From: Methanobacterium sp. ERen5
GTDB lineage: Archaea; Methanobacteriota; Methanobacteria; Methanobacteriales; Methanobacteriaceae
Direction of reading: 5' to 3'
NCBI GenBank assembly: GCA_024167805.1
Contig: CP099988.1
Span: 2,054,001 to 2,118,000, forward strand
DNA length: 64,000 nucleotides
The notes beneath the pieces were generated by a model that saw nothing but the letters and a program-made list of their open reading frames with translations, did not search any database and was not told where the DNA came from. Of the stretch, positions 39,684 through 50,255 are shown piece after piece. A program made the position numbers and the translations under genes. Within the stretch, counting starts at the first letter, position 1; every line of letters starts with the position of its first letter.

Positions 39684-40439
39684 CCCTCTTTAAAAATTCT
39701 TCAGTTAGTTTGAGGTATGCCTTGGTACCTGTGCAATCTGGGTCGTAACTTATTACAGGCTTGTTGTAACCTGGGGCTTCTGCAACCCTAATATTTTCAG
39801 GTATCTCGGTGTTGTACAATTCTTCTTCGAAGTATTTCTGTACTTCAGCCTTTACTTCCCTGCCTAGTTTGGTTTTAGGCTTGAATTTTGTTAGAAGAAC
39901 ACCTTTGATTTGGGTTGGGCTGTTGAGATCTTCTGCAACTATGTCAATAACCTCTAACAAATCAACCATTCCTTCTAAAGCAAACGGTTCTGCTTGTATT
40001 GGAATTAAAACACTGTCACTAGCTGTGAGAACATTTGTGGCTATGATGTTAAGTGTTGGGGGTGAGTCAATGAACACATAATCGTAATTTTCCTTAATAT
40101 TCTTTAATTTATTGTTCAAAACAGCAATAGGTGCTGTTTGAGCATTTAAATAAGCTTCGATTCCTGAAAGTTTGATGTTTGCAGGAATTAAACTCAATCC
40201 ATCATGTTCTGTTTCAAGGACAGCTTCTTCAATATTGCACTTTCCATAGAGAACATCCCTCATGGTATTATCCATTTCCCTCTTCATGAGTCCGAGTGAT
40301 GTTGTGGCATTTCCCTGAGGATCAAAATCAACTAACAAAATCTTTTTACCCTTCAATGCTAATCCTACAGCTAAGTTAACTGCGGTAGTAGTTTTACCAC
40401 TACCCCCTTTTGATTTAAAACTGCTACAACTTCCACCAT
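39676..40439 (-). CDS. parA: ParA/Soj-type ATPase (one-base frameshift)
   Basis: A 254-aa ParA/MinD-superfamily ATPase. From ATG 40439 (MVEVVAVLNQKGG) the deviant Walker A motif GGSGKTTTAVNL is restored by adding one base to the C-run 40403-40407. The frame then runs through LLVDFDPQGNATTSLG, SGIEAYLNA, IDSPPTLN and PIQAEPFALEG, the standard Soj motifs. It segregates DNA or positions cargo, working with a DNA-binding partner, here the overlapping small gene. Without the correction the protein would lack Walker A. TTAAGTTA words lie upstream and downstream of the operon. Confidence 0.88.
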
Positions 40440-40652
40440 GTAAATTACAACTCCTTAATACTATAATTAAATCTTTACCTTTGAAAAAGTTCTGTACAAA
40501 TCATAAGTTCTTAACTTAATAAGTTATACTGCTATTAAATTAATATACTATATCTTTTTTTCTACATCCTTATAATTTGAATATTTTTTTATGTTCTATC
40601 TTAATCTGATTATAAGTGATTTATCAAAACTTGTACTTGGAGTTGATGATTA

Positions 40653-40763
40653 ATGAGATTTGGTGAAGTTGTAACAAAGAACCGATTTGTAGATATAACC
40701 AATCTGGATAGATTTGAGCAAAATGAAGAGGCTGTGGTCATCTTTAAATTTAAAGTGGTTTAG
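40653..40763 (+). CDS. possible 36-aa small protein
   Basis: ATG 40653 follows GGAGTTGATGATTA, a good ribosome binding site. The frame encodes MRFGEVVTKNRFVDITNLD and ends in FKFKVV. It is divergent from parA. Small size makes this uncertain, and I recognise no family. It could be the remnant of a longer gene, though no restored extension is obvious. Confidence 0.4.
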   Translation: MRFGEVVTKNRFVDITNLDRFEQNEEAVVIFKFKVV

Positions 40764-41312
40764 CAATGTTTTAAGGTTTAATACGTCTTTTCATTTATCG
40801 CCTGTTTTTAATTCTTTCATGTTTAATATGCCTCCAAAGTGTTCACTAAGTTGAATAAAAAATGGAAATATTTTAGTTACAAAAAGTATTTATAATCTAA
40901 AAAGTAATACTAAATATGGGGATGTTCCATTTAGGTTTGTAAGTCACCTACTAAAAAAATTATTTCATCTTATTTTAAGGGGCATCCTTAACCTCCTCAA
41001 TAAAATTTTAAAGTTCTAATATTATAATGAGGATGTCTTTACTGGAGATAAACCTGTCTAGAACAAGTTAGAAGCATCATCACTCCTTTTAAATAATAGA
41101 ATTTAATTAATATTGAATAATCCATTAAAAATAGATAAGATTTCTATTTCCATTTAAATCTTAAAGAATAGAAACCCTTTCATTAAAAACTAGTCAAAAT
41201 AATATTAAAACAAATTTAAAATGCTAAGCTAATATAACAGGTCACACCTATAAACATTCAAATAACCATTCAAATCTATTTATCTAAAAAGAAATAAAAT
41301 ATTATAAAATTT
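40764..41312. other. AT-rich intergenic region, nothing firm
   Basis: About 550 bases without a supportable gene. TTAAGG...CCTTAA around 40975-40992 can form a small hairpin. Confidence 0.3.
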
Positions 41313-41506
41313 TTATTTCTTTTTGCTCTCTAGTTTTTTCCCACCTGAATCTTTAGGGTTAACTTTAGTGTCTCCGTATTCTTTTTTATACTGTTCGGGA
41401 TCTTCTTTTTTAGGAGATCAGGCGGTGCCCTTTCCTTCATGTCTTCTTCTGCTGAAGACCACATGTCATCACCGATTTCCTTTTTTCTCTTTTTATTTTC
41501 ATCCAT
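41313..41506 (-). CDS. small hydrophilic protein (one-base frameshift)
   Basis: ATG 41506 follows GGAG by about 9 nt. The first frame reads MDENKKRKKEIGDDMWSSAE and then drifts into a non-protein-like sequence. Adding one base to the T-run 41406-41411 restores a hydrophilic ending, DPEQYKKEYGDTKVNPKDSG to ESKKK, of about 64 aa in all. The product is highly charged, with no helix-spanning segment. I do not recognise it. The coherence of the restored frame is the main support. Confidence 0.55.
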
Positions 41507-41617
41507 GTTATAACAGCTCCTTTTTATTTAAAAAATATATATCCAAATTCAGTTTAAATAAACCTATTACATTATATAACATTCTAAAAATATACAATTT
41601 TCGTTTTTAGAATTATA

Positions 41618-42264
41618 TTAAAAAAAATTTAAAATATTCTGTAAAAAAATAATATTTGTGTTGGAAAAAATTAATGCTGTTCTTTTCCACATATAAACTG
41701 CCAAGTAAGGTGGCATGTCGTTATGTGCAGATCCTGAACCTTTATCTGACTCTAAAAATGCATGGTCGTGAGCAGGTACTTGGTGAGCATGTGCATTCAC
41801 TGTATGGTTGTGTGCTCCACCTGAGACAATATGATCATCCAAAGTACTGTAAGAAGCAGACCATAATAAATCTTAGATAAAGAACTGGATCCTCCTGCAG
41901 GAGTTATTTTTGCATAGTGTTTGTGTTCTCCATCTGTACTTGTGCCTGGACTCGTATTTGCTGTATTTACTACTGCTTTTGTGCTTACATCTACATCGTG
42001 CTTGTGGATATGTATTTTGGCTATGCTTAATGTATGGTCTTTTTCTCCACCACTATCTCTACCATGTGCTCCTGTTGTGCCATCAGCAGCAGCTAAAAGG
42101 AATTTATTTTTAAGTTGTTCCCATGTTCCTACAAAGAGGGTAGAAGGATTTGTATTTGTTATACTTAAATAAATAGAACCAACAGGGTATTTGATCGTAA
42201 ATATTCTATAAAAAAAGACTCTTAAAAAAAAAGGTTGATATTTGGATCCAATGATTGGATCCAA
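41618..42264 (-). pseudogene. phage tail-collar/fibre-like protein remnant
   Basis: About 200 residues match the tail-collar-like pattern: YPVGSIYLSITNTNPSTLFVG, GTWEQLKNKFLLAAAD, HKHDVDV, and an end HNDMPPYLAVYMWKRTA. The early frame drifts near 41873. Adding one base at the CTT (41872-41874) continues it as DLLWSASYSTLDDHIV. There is no proper start: the N-terminal part normally preceding YPVGS is missing, and the frame runs back through a 25-bp palindrome into the neighbour's terminator. It is most likely a phage or surface-fibre fragment left after recombination. Confidence 0.7.
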
Positions 42265-42265
42265 A
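42241..42265 (-). terminator. hairpin terminator of the 42284-43615 gene
   Basis: TTTGGATCCAAT and ATTGGATCCAAA flank a single central base, a perfect 12-bp palindrome. On the minus strand it lies 19 bases after the stop codon of the wall-protein gene and is followed by a run of nine T (42224-42232 region), which is the layout of an intrinsic-type terminator. Confidence 0.6.
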
Positions 42266-42283
42266 ATATATTTTAGTTTTAGA

Positions 42284-43615
42284 TCAGTAACTCGAGCTAG
42301 TCATTGAAACGTAACTTGGCAGTCTTCCGTTACTTGCGTAGTAGACCATGATCTTGGAGAACATGTAAACCATGGATCCGAAGCCGATTTTTCCAAGGGT
42401 GCTTGATGCGTAGGATGGTGCTCTGTTGTTGGTGTTTATGAAACTGTTAATACTGTTTGCAATCTTCAAATATTCCGATTTTTGAATATTTCCTGCTTTA
42501 AGTGTGTTTACTGTGCTTCCGGGTGCTGTTGGAGATGTTAATGCAATGGAAGATTTTGATCCACTGTTTACATTTATCAAGTCGGAAGTTAAAAGTTTAA
42601 GGAACTGTGCCATTGTTACCTGGGTACCTGAGATAGTAACATATGATGGCATTTTCTTATTGGTTTCAATGTACGTTTTCACAGTTTTAGCTGCTGTATT
42701 TATCTGACTCATGGTAAATGAGGTAGATGTGGAACTGCCAACATTACTGGCCCATATCATCATTTTAGCTAATAAAGTTGGATTTTGAGGAGCTAACTCT
42801 GGATGAGGTCCGCTTAAAACACTCCTACCACTACCATAGGTATCACCCACAATAGCACCGTAACCCTTGTAACCTGTGCTGCTATCTGCATAAGTTGCAA
42901 AGGTGGTTATTGTACCACCTGAAGCGTACATGGCAGGGCCGTTGTAGTGTGCAAGGTTTAATGTACCACTGAAACCGAGTAACGAACTTCCGCTACTGGT
43001 CATGGTTACTGGAAGAGTTCCTTCGTGGATAACTGACTTAGATCTTACATGGGGGGCAACACCAAGTCCCTGGTACATATTATCAACGTACTGGGAACCT
43101 GCATAACCCCCTGCACAAATACCTAAAAATCCATGGCCGCTGTAAACAAAGTTTCTAATAGCACTTTCCGCAGAATTGCTCAAGAAATTCATGTAGTCAC
43201 TGCCTTTGCTTCCACCGGGCATGACCAGTAGATCGTAATTTGCGAGTATGGAAGAGCTGATGGTTGTGGATGTTGCGTAGGTAAATTTGTATCCTGGTAC
43301 AAGATTATTATTGTTTACATTCGTTAGTGCTGTTTTAATACCGTTCACACAACTAGGTAATGCACCTTTTTCTGATGAGCTAATGTAGTAACTGTAAATA
43401 AGAACTCGTACGGTTTTAGTGGGTGTGGCACCCACAGTTTTTGCTGTAGTTAATGTTTTTGTTGATGTGGTTGTTGTTTTAACTGTTGTATTTGTTGTAT
43501 TTTTAATTTGAACGTTGGATGTACTGGAACTGTTTGCTGCAAATGATGTACCTAAATTTAAGGTCATACTCAATCCTATTAGCAACAAAATTGTTAGGGC
43601 TAATTTTTGTTTAAT
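42284..43615 (-). CDS. secreted BPL_N-type glutaminase-fold protein with pseudomurein-binding repeats
   Basis: With ATT at 43615 as start, a 443-aa secreted protein with a signal peptide (KQKLALTILLLIGLSMTLNL). Residues ~65-295 form the BPL_N-type amidotransferase-like domain: DLLVMPGG, Cys167 in GICAGGYAG, GAIVGDTYGSGRSVLSGPHPEL with His271. Two pseudomurein-binding-type repeats follow (VKTYIETNKKMPSYVTISG and NSFINTNNRAPSYAS / NGRLPSYVSM). It shares most of the catalytic domain with the 14030 protein but has a different C-terminal wall module. GGAG lies 8 nt before ATT; an upstream in-frame ATG 43678 has no such site and adds a non-signal extension. Confidence 0.85.
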   Translation of the reverse strand: MKQKLALTILLLIGLSMTLNLGTSFAANSSSTSNVQIKNTTNTTVKTTTTSTKTLTTAKTVGATPTKTVRVLIYSYYISSSEKGALPSCVNGIKTALTNVNNNNLVPGYKFTYATSTTISSSILANYDLLVMPGGSKGSDYMNFLSNSAESAIRNFVYSGHGFLGICAGGYAGSQYVDNMYQGLGVAPHVRSKSVIHEGTLPVTMTSSGSSLLGFSGTLNLAHYNGPAMYASGGTITTFATYADSSTGYKGYGAIVGDTYGSGRSVLSGPHPELAPQNPTLLAKMMIWASNVGSSTSTSFTMSQINTAAKTVKTYIETNKKMPSYVTISGTQVTMAQFLKLLTSDLINVNSGSKSSIALTSPTAPGSTVNTLKAGNIQKSEYLKIANSINSFINTNNRAPSYASSTLGKIGFGSMVYMFSKIMVYYASNGRLPSYVSMTSSSY

Positions 43616-44002
43616 CTTAACAACTCCTAAATGGAATAAACTATTATATTTTTGACAATTAAATGATTTAAATGCCATAAATTCTAAACAGGGGCTAAAT
43701 AATCTTTGAAATCAATGATAATTTGTTTTAATACTATTTTACATTGGCCAAAGTATTTAGATGTTTTAATACCCCCTTTGGTCTCATCCAAGGATTTAGT
43801 ATTATATCGAATAATTCTAAACAAGATGAGTGTTTTCTAATATGGTAGTTTTTCTCATTTAATACTTGTTCAATTTTTTCAATGAAAAAGGTTCAATACT
43901 ATACAATTCCAATTAAATTTTTAGAATTTTATTGTTGATTCAAAAGAAGTAGTGTCCTAAAGATCTGTTTGAGTTGTAAAAATCCCATATATGGATCCAG
44001 GG
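43616..44002. other. intergenic region, nothing recognised
   Basis: About 390 bases without a gene that I can support. It must hold the promoter of the 42284-43615 gene. Confidence 0.3.
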
Positions 44003-46395
44003 TTAAATGGAATTTTCCAATTTTTTTGAGATGGTGAAAAAGAAGGTGGAACCTTGGCCCAATTCAGACTCTACCCAAACTCTGCCAGAATGTCTGTCAA
44101 TTATTCTTTTAATGATTGCAAGTCCAATTCCAGTACCATCATACTCTTGATTGGTGTGGAGACGTTTGAAGATCATGAAGATCTTCTGTGCATGTTTGGA
44201 AGCTATACCAATGCCATTGTCCCTCACAGAAAATATCCATTCCTCATCCTCTTCATTAACTGAGACATGTATCTTTGGAACTTCTTGGTTCCGGTACTTA
44301 ATGGAATTTTCAATCAAGTTCTGTAGGAGTTGTATCATCTGGGATTCATCAGCCCAAATTTTTGGGAGGGGATCGTGGGTAATTTCTGCATGGGTCTCAT
44401 CTATAGAAACCTTTAAATTTATGATAACATGGTCTAAAACTTCTTCTATATCCATGACACTAAATTCTTTACCTTGGGTCATGATTCTAGAGTAGGCAAG
44501 CAGGTCTTCTATTAAGTTGTGCATCCTCTTAGCACCGTCAACAGCAAAGTCTATAAATTCGTTGGCATCACTGTCAAGTTCGTATTTGTACCTCTGTTTT
44601 AAAAGTTGAAGAAAACTTGTAACCATCCTTAATGGTTCTTTCAAGTCGTGTGATGCAACATATGCAAATTGTTGAAGTTCTGAATTGGATATTTCAAGTT
44701 TCTTAATGGTTTTAGTTAATTTTTGTTGGATGCCCAAAAGTTCCTGGTTGGAGTGCTGTAACTTTTCACTCAGGTCTTGTTCATTCTTTAAAAGTATTTC
44801 TTTGTGTTCTTCTGCCTGTTTACGTTTTGTAAAATCATAATAAGTACAGATAATATAATTTACACTTCCATCCTCATTTAAAACAGGTTCTGCATTTATA
44901 ATCATCCACACCAATTTGTCTGATCCAGGATTTAAAACGCTCACCAGTTGATTTTCAACTGTCAAACCAGTAAGAGCGGCCCTGCGAACAGGATGTTCAT
45001 CCAGTTTCAAGAGATTGTTATCTTCTCCATAAACTTTCCAATTACCCCAATTTTGGCTTTTGACTTTAAAAATATCCATATCTTCATCCAAACCAAACAT
45101 ATTAATGAAAGCAGGGTTAACCAATGAAAACTGTCCAGATTCATCTATAAGTGCTACACCTGGCTTTAAATTATTCATTAATACTTGGAAACGAATCTTA
45201 CTTTTTTCAAGAGCATCTTCAGTCATTTTACGCTCTGTTATATCGTATATAAAAGAAATAGTGTGGGGTTTTGATTCTAATTCAATTGATTCTGAGCGAG
45301 ATAGAATTATGCGGTTTTCCCCAGATTTAGTTGTTATCCCATACTCTGTTTCGGTGTTCTTCTCTAAATCTTGCCCATCCAATGGATTATAATTTTTAAA
45401 TGAGATCACATGACTTAGTTTTTGAGGAGTGGTTCCAATTAATTCTTCCCTACTGTAACCAGTTAGTTTAACATAGCTTTCATTTAATTCCACCAGCTTG
45501 TTTTCGTTATCAGTAATGATCATGGCTGCAGGATTTTTATGAAATGCATTAAAAAATTTGTTTTTAGTTTCCCTTAGGGCCAGGTTAATGTTAAAAAGTT
45601 CCATATGCTGTTTTTTAAGTTTTTTATTTGCTGCCTGAAGTTTCTTAGTGAGATTTTTCTGTCTTTCCAGAAGTTCTCTTCGGTGTTTTTCAATCCTTTT
45701 CCGTTCAGTTATGTCCATAGCAATGGTTGCTGCCCCAACTATAGTTCCACTGGGTTCGATGATGGGTGATGTGGAAAGAGAAACAGGGATGATAGTTTGA
45801 TCCTTAGTGATCCTAACTGTTTCATAGTTCTTGATGGATCGGCCCGACTTGACCTCGTTCATAATCCACCCAACATCATCTTCAAGATGGGTTGGCACGA
45901 GTATGGAAATGGATCTACCCACCACTTCCTTGGCACTGTAACCGTACATCTTTTCTGCACCATGGTTCCAGTCAGTGATGGTACCATCAAGATCCTTTCC
46001 AATGATGGTATTTTCAGAAGACTCAACAATGGTGGCCAATCGATTGTGAGATTCTTCAAGCTTTTTCACTTCGGTGATGTTGTGAACAATATGAACCGCT
46101 CCCTTCAACTCCTTACCCTCAAAAATAGGTGAGACAGATACTTTGTAGTACCCATTTAAACTGTCTATGAAAAATTTTTTGGTGTGTTCCTTATGATCGT
46201 TTAGGAGTAATGAATGGGGGCAAAAATCGGGGGTTCGTTAGTTGAATGAACCAGAGAATAACAAGTTTTACCAATAAAATCTTCTGCTTTGCCATTTAAA
46301 CGTTCGGTAAAATTTCGGTTAATCTTTGTGATGATGTGATTCTCATCTATGATGATAACAAGATATGGTAATACATCAAAAGTTTGTTCCAACAT
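44003..46395 (-). CDS. multi-PAS sensor histidine kinase (one-base frameshift)
   Basis: A ~797-aa soluble sensor kinase. It has at least four PAS domains (start LPYLVIIIDENHIITKIN; then NTIIGKDLDGTITDWNHGAEK; a third after a ~50-residue coiled coil, MIITDNENKLVELNESY; and a fourth, GVALIDESGQFSLVNPAF). The HisKA-like helix has His in VASHDLKEPLRM, followed by HATPase N (LIENSIKYR), G1 (DNGIGI) and G2 (GTGIGLAI) boxes. The N-terminal ~65 residues join the rest only if the G-run 46229-46233 gains a base, giving NEPPDFCPHSLLLN. It probably phosphorylates a response regulator elsewhere; none is adjacent. Confidence 0.88.
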
Positions 46396-46765
46396 AGTTA
46401 AATTTGCAGTTGAGCCAATACAACAATCAGAATTTAACGGAGTGTTAACATTTTTTCTTCCACTATTTCAACTCCAATCCTAAGTTAAACGAAGTTTCCA
46501 GAATTACAATCAAAAAGCATAGTAAAATCCATTTTAAATAAAATTTAACAAATAATCATGCATCGAACAAAATGTTTCCATGAGTAATGGTACCCCTACA
46601 CTAATTTATTGTCTCACATTCTAACTTAACAATATGGGTTAATAAGCTATAAATTTTTCTGTATTAGAATGTTATACACTGAATTTAGTGGATACTCACT
46701 ACTCAAAAATATTAGTATGGGTATCTTTAAAAAATTTAAACAAAAAGAAAATTAAATCAATGAAA
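46396..46765. other. intergenic region, nothing recognised
   Basis: About 370 AT-rich bases with no gene I can support. It contains the 5' region of the kinase gene. Confidence 0.3.
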
Positions 46766-47086
46766 TTAGAATACTGGGCAAAAATGTTTAGGGGTTAAGA
46801 AAAAGATTTCGGGTTCTAACAAACTTTCCTTATTGTTTATGTAGTACATGTTTAAAATTGATATTAATTCGTAGACCAAAGCTTCACGATGTTTAATTTC
46901 CTTTGGATTGAGTCCCTCTAATGCTGTTAAGTCACATATTAAAATTTTAATTTTCATCAAATTTTCCTGATTTAAAATTTGATTCTTATCATCGAACTTA
47001 TCAAAATTATCTTCAAGAAACCCATCGATATTCCTGAAAACTTCTTGAACATTCACATCGTACTGTCCATAAATATTTGCCATCAT
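46766..47086 (-). CDS. hypothetical acidic protein
   Basis: A ~107-aa soluble protein of mainly helical prediction, with an acidic centre (RNIDGFLEDNFDKFDDKNQ) and the ending FFLTPKHFCPVF. ATG 47086 (MMANIYGQYD) is chosen because GGGAGG sits 10-15 nt upstream. An in-frame ATG at 47116 (MRYKLGGLGW) would place that ribosome binding site inside the gene. No family or motif is recognised and there is no close neighbour. Confidence 0.55.
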   Translation of the reverse strand: MMANIYGQYDVNVQEVFRNIDGFLEDNFDKFDDKNQILNQENLMKIKILICDLTALEGLNPKEIKHREALVYELISILNMYYINNKESLLEPEIFFLTPKHFCPVF

Positions 47087-47116
47087 CCAACCCAATCCTC
47101 CCAGTTTATATCTCAA

Positions 47117-47718
47117 TGACGTATAAAGACTTTTAATCTGTATTAAATTGTTTTTATCCTAAAAATTGGGTTAATATCACAACTATATAAATTTATTGGA
47201 ACTGTTTTGTGCAAATACTCTTATTCTTTGTGCAAATAACAAAAAAATGTGTAGTTTACATCCAACAAATGAAAACTACCTAACTTAACATCATCATCAC
47301 TAGTTAACTTAATAGCATGGAGTTTTTGGATGGTTACAATTCATAAATCCAGGATATGGGAGGATTGACTCATGATTTTTTTAGATTATTTTGGAATTTT
47401 CTACTAAAATCTTATATAGTATGGAAACGTAAACAATGTAAAGGGTTCATTGCATGAGAATTTTTTGAGCTGGGTTGCTTTCATTGTAATCTTTTTTAAA
47501 TATCCTAAAGAATTAAATAATAATACCAACCTTAAATTACAAACAGAGCTTTAGTTAAAAAAATTTTTTGTTCAGGATGGATAATCATATTTATCCTGAA
47601 ACTGTTAATGGATCTAACAATAATTCAAAATTTAAGTTGGATTTACTGGGTAGTTTAACTTGATCAATTCATAAATCTAAAGTTTTGAAGTTTATACAAA
47701 AATAGGAGTTGAATTAAT
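47117..47718. other. intergenic region, nothing firm
   Basis: About 600 AT-rich bases. GGGAGG near 47358 precedes an 11-codon frame at 47373, too short to support. AGGAGTTGAATTAAT at 47704-47718 is the leader of the next gene. Confidence 0.3.
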
Positions 47719-47823
47719 ATGGCAAAAATATCAGGAACTAACAAAAGAACTCGACCGAAGAAAGGATACAAAAAAGCTGGAAGTAAAAGGGGAAGGGCAG
47801 TTAAAAACCCATTCACCAGATAA
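47719..47823 (+). CDS. very small basic protein (34 aa)
   Basis: MAKISGTNKRTRPKKGYKKA starts a 34-aa protein with about 14 Lys/Arg and no acidic residue, ending NPFTR. ATG 47719 is behind GGAGTTGAATTAATATG, the exact 17-base initiation sequence of both TRAM genes at 50256 and 50516. The size and composition suggest an RNA- or ribosome-binding peptide. I do not recognise it as a known ribosomal protein. Confidence 0.65.
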   Translation: MAKISGTNKRTRPKKGYKKAGSKRGRAVKNPFTR

Positions 47824-48095
47824 ATCCTTTTTTCTAAATTTTTCTATTTTTACATAAATAAATACTCAATTTTTATTGTTTTAATTGATCAATGGTAACT
47901 GATCCAACCAGCTAGCTTGTTTTCACACCTCTAAAATAAAGTAGATCTCAATTACTATTTAACAAGAAAGAATTGATTTTAAATAAATTTTAGTGGGTAC
48001 ACAGAAGTGTTTTTTAAAATTAGAGATTTAAATTATGAATAAAAAAAATTAGTATTTTTATGGACATTAAAAAAAATAATGAGTTAAAATGGGTT

Positions 48096-49072
48096 TTAGA
48101 TGGTTAAACCCATTTCTATTTCTTCGCTTAGTTCTTTGTACCTGTTTCTTATGGTTACTTCTGTCACACCTGCGACTTCTGCAACGTCCCTTTGAGTTTT
48201 CTCTCTCCAAGGAGTACTGATGCTATGTATAGTGCTGCTGCTGCAACTCCTGTTGGACCTTTACCTGATGTGAGTCCCTTTGCCATGGCGTTGTTAATTA
48301 TTTCGATGGCCTTGGATTGTACTTCTCCTGATAGGTTCAGTTCACTTGCAAACCTTGGTATGTAATCTACAGGGGATGTTGGTGGTAGTTTGATGTTGAG
48401 TTCTCGGGTTAAGAACCTGTAGGTTCTTCCAACTTCCTTCTTACCCACCCTGGATACTTCAGCTATTTCATCCAAAGTTCTTGGAACGTTACATTTACGG
48501 CAAGCTGCGTAGAGTGATGCTGCAACCACTCCTTCGATACTTCTTCCTCTGATGAGTTTGTTTTCAACAGCATTCCTGTAAACAACTGAAGCTGCTTCAC
48601 GAACACTTCTTGGAAGTCCCAGTCTTGAGGAGTCCCTGTCAAGTTCGGACAGTGCAAATGCGAGGTTTCTTTCGGTTGCCCCGGATATTCTGATCTTTCT
48701 CTGCCATTTTCTGAGTCTGTACCACTGGGCACGGTTTCTGGCAGGAATGTCACGACCGTAGATATCCTTATTTCTCCAGTCGATCATGGTGGAGAGTCCC
48801 TTATCGTGAATGGTGTAGGTCATTGGTGCCCCTACTCTGGTCCTTTTATCACGCTGTTCATTATCAAATGCTCTCCATTCAGGTCCCATGTCCATTATAT
48901 TGTCGTCGATAACCAGTCCACAAGCTCCGCATGCGACCTCTCCACGTTCTGGATCGTTTATGATCTGTTCAGATCCACATTCTGGACATCTGGTTTCCTT
49001 CTTCTCAATTTCTGAAACTTCCTGTTTCATCTGTTCTTTTCCTGAAACATCAGGTTCATGAGTATTATCCAT
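48096..49072 (-). CDS. tfb: transcription initiation factor B (TFB), one-base frameshift near the C-terminus
   Basis: Archaeal TFIIB homologue that bridges TBP and RNA polymerase at promoters. The N-terminal zinc ribbon is CPECGSEQI...CGACGLV (about residues 29-55), followed by the B-finger/linker and two cyclin-like repeats ([20 protein letters not shown]; then [24 protein letters not shown]). The frame runs into a false stop at 48164. One extra base in the T-run 48197-48200 restores the recognition helix, [20 protein letters not shown], and the end at 48096. As TFB is essential unless other copies exist, the shift is likely a sequence error. Confidence 0.92.
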
Positions 49073-49172
49073 TACCTTTACATCTCCCTTACATCACTAT
49101 TTTTAAGACCTTAAGTATTACCTGGAAGCAAATTTAGTTAAAAACCAATGACTTTCAAATTTATATCATTTT

Positions 49173-49328
49173 TTAGAGGTTACTGTTGTCGTATCTTTCA
49201 AGATATTCTGCTATGGCTATTCTTATGTGGTGGCTTATTGGACTTCCACCTTTACGTTTGGAAAAAGTTTTCAGTTGTTCGAGTTGAACTTCGTCTAATC
49301 TTAAACCAACAGCTATCTTTTTGGACAT
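49173..49328 (-). CDS. ribbon-helix-helix (CopG/Arc-type) regulator, 51 aa
   Basis: MSKKIAVGLRLDEVQLEQLK starts a 51-aa protein with a beta strand followed by two helices (LDEVQLEQLKTFSKRKG; SPISHHIRIAIAEYLERY), the RHH fold. Such proteins bind operators as dimers and often control a neighbouring gene. No ribosome binding site is evident before ATG 49328, so translation may be leaderless. It is 100 bases downstream of tfb on the same strand's upstream side. The target is unknown. Confidence 0.8.
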   Translation of the reverse strand: MSKKIAVGLRLDEVQLEQLKTFSKRKGGSPISHHIRIAIAEYLERYDNSNL

Positions 49329-50066
49329 AGTTTTTTACCATAAATTTAAAAAAAGCACAACAGACCATCAACTTATACAAGTCAGCAGAACTGTTCTACA
49401 TATATATTGTTTTACATAATATATATAATGATCTATTTTGTTATACAAATGATCTGTTTTACACCACACATCCAGGCCTTAAACATTCCCAGAATTTTTA
49501 AATCAGGATCCAATCAATTTTTATGGAAAATATGATTGTGTCCAAGGATCCATCAACAACTCAAAAAACTAGAAATGACCATTAATCTTATATATCATAA
49601 TTGTACCATTTCATATATAAAAGTTTTGCTAAAGGAATATTTAATAAAAAGATCTCAGACCAACACTAAAAACGAAGATTTTTATAGTGGGGTGGGTAAC
49701 TGTTAGTAGTAGCCTAAAAAAATTACAATGAGATGTTTACATTAAAAATATTTGAGAGTAATATTTTGCTTGTTTTTAAATAACATTTTGTTTGAGATAG
49801 AAAGCGATATAATATATACTATAAGCTACATATAAAATTTAGAACTAATGGAATTGTTAAAATTATACTAAACGCATGTGATAAAATTAAGCTTAATCAT
49901 AGAAGATTTAATTTGAGGAACTACTTTTTTAATGTAATATCCTTTAAAATAACTGTTCTGGATATGATTTCTGATTTGAATAAACTTTTTTTGTCCAAAA
50001 AATTGTTTATGTAAAAGAAAGGTTTTGAATTTCAGTAGTTTAAAATTATGTATGTGAGGTGAAATT
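49329..50066. other. intergenic region, with promoter-like sequence
   Basis: Over 700 bases without a gene I can support. ATATAATATATACTATAAG near 49807-49825 is a strong TATA-like stretch on the + strand and could drive a transcript through the Cys-rich and TRAM genes. ATATATATTG in 49398-49410 is TATA-like for the RHH gene. Confidence 0.4.
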
Positions 50067-50162
50067 ATGATGGTAAAATTTGATTTACAACACTTTTGTT
50101 GTGGGCCAAAAGGCTGTGAAATAGAAATTGAATATGGAGTCATGGCAGACGCAGAAGATTAA
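50067..50162 (+). CDS. very small Cys-rich protein (31 aa)
   Basis: ATG 50067 behind GAGGTGAAATT encodes MMVKFDLQHFCCGPKGCEIE and ends MADAED. The cluster H-x-C-C-x-x-x-x-C could bind zinc or a Fe-S-type cofactor. It is acidic at the C-terminus. It lies 94 bases before the TRAM pair on the same strand. The family is unknown. Confidence 0.55.
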   Translation: MMVKFDLQHFCCGPKGCEIEIEYGVMADAED

Positions 50163-50255
50163 CAAATCTACTCATCTATCATCTAATATACAGAACACAT
50201 TTAAATTGAATAGTAAAATAACCTTAATGGTTGAATATTTTGGAGTTGAATTAAT

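Noticed and set aside
47372..47410. 11-codon frame behind GGGAGG
   Set aside because: Too short to separate from chance in AT-rich DNA.
49600..49800. tRNA or other structured RNA in the TATA-rich gap before the Cys-rich gene
   Set aside because: I could not find cloverleaf pairing or a conserved RNA motif.
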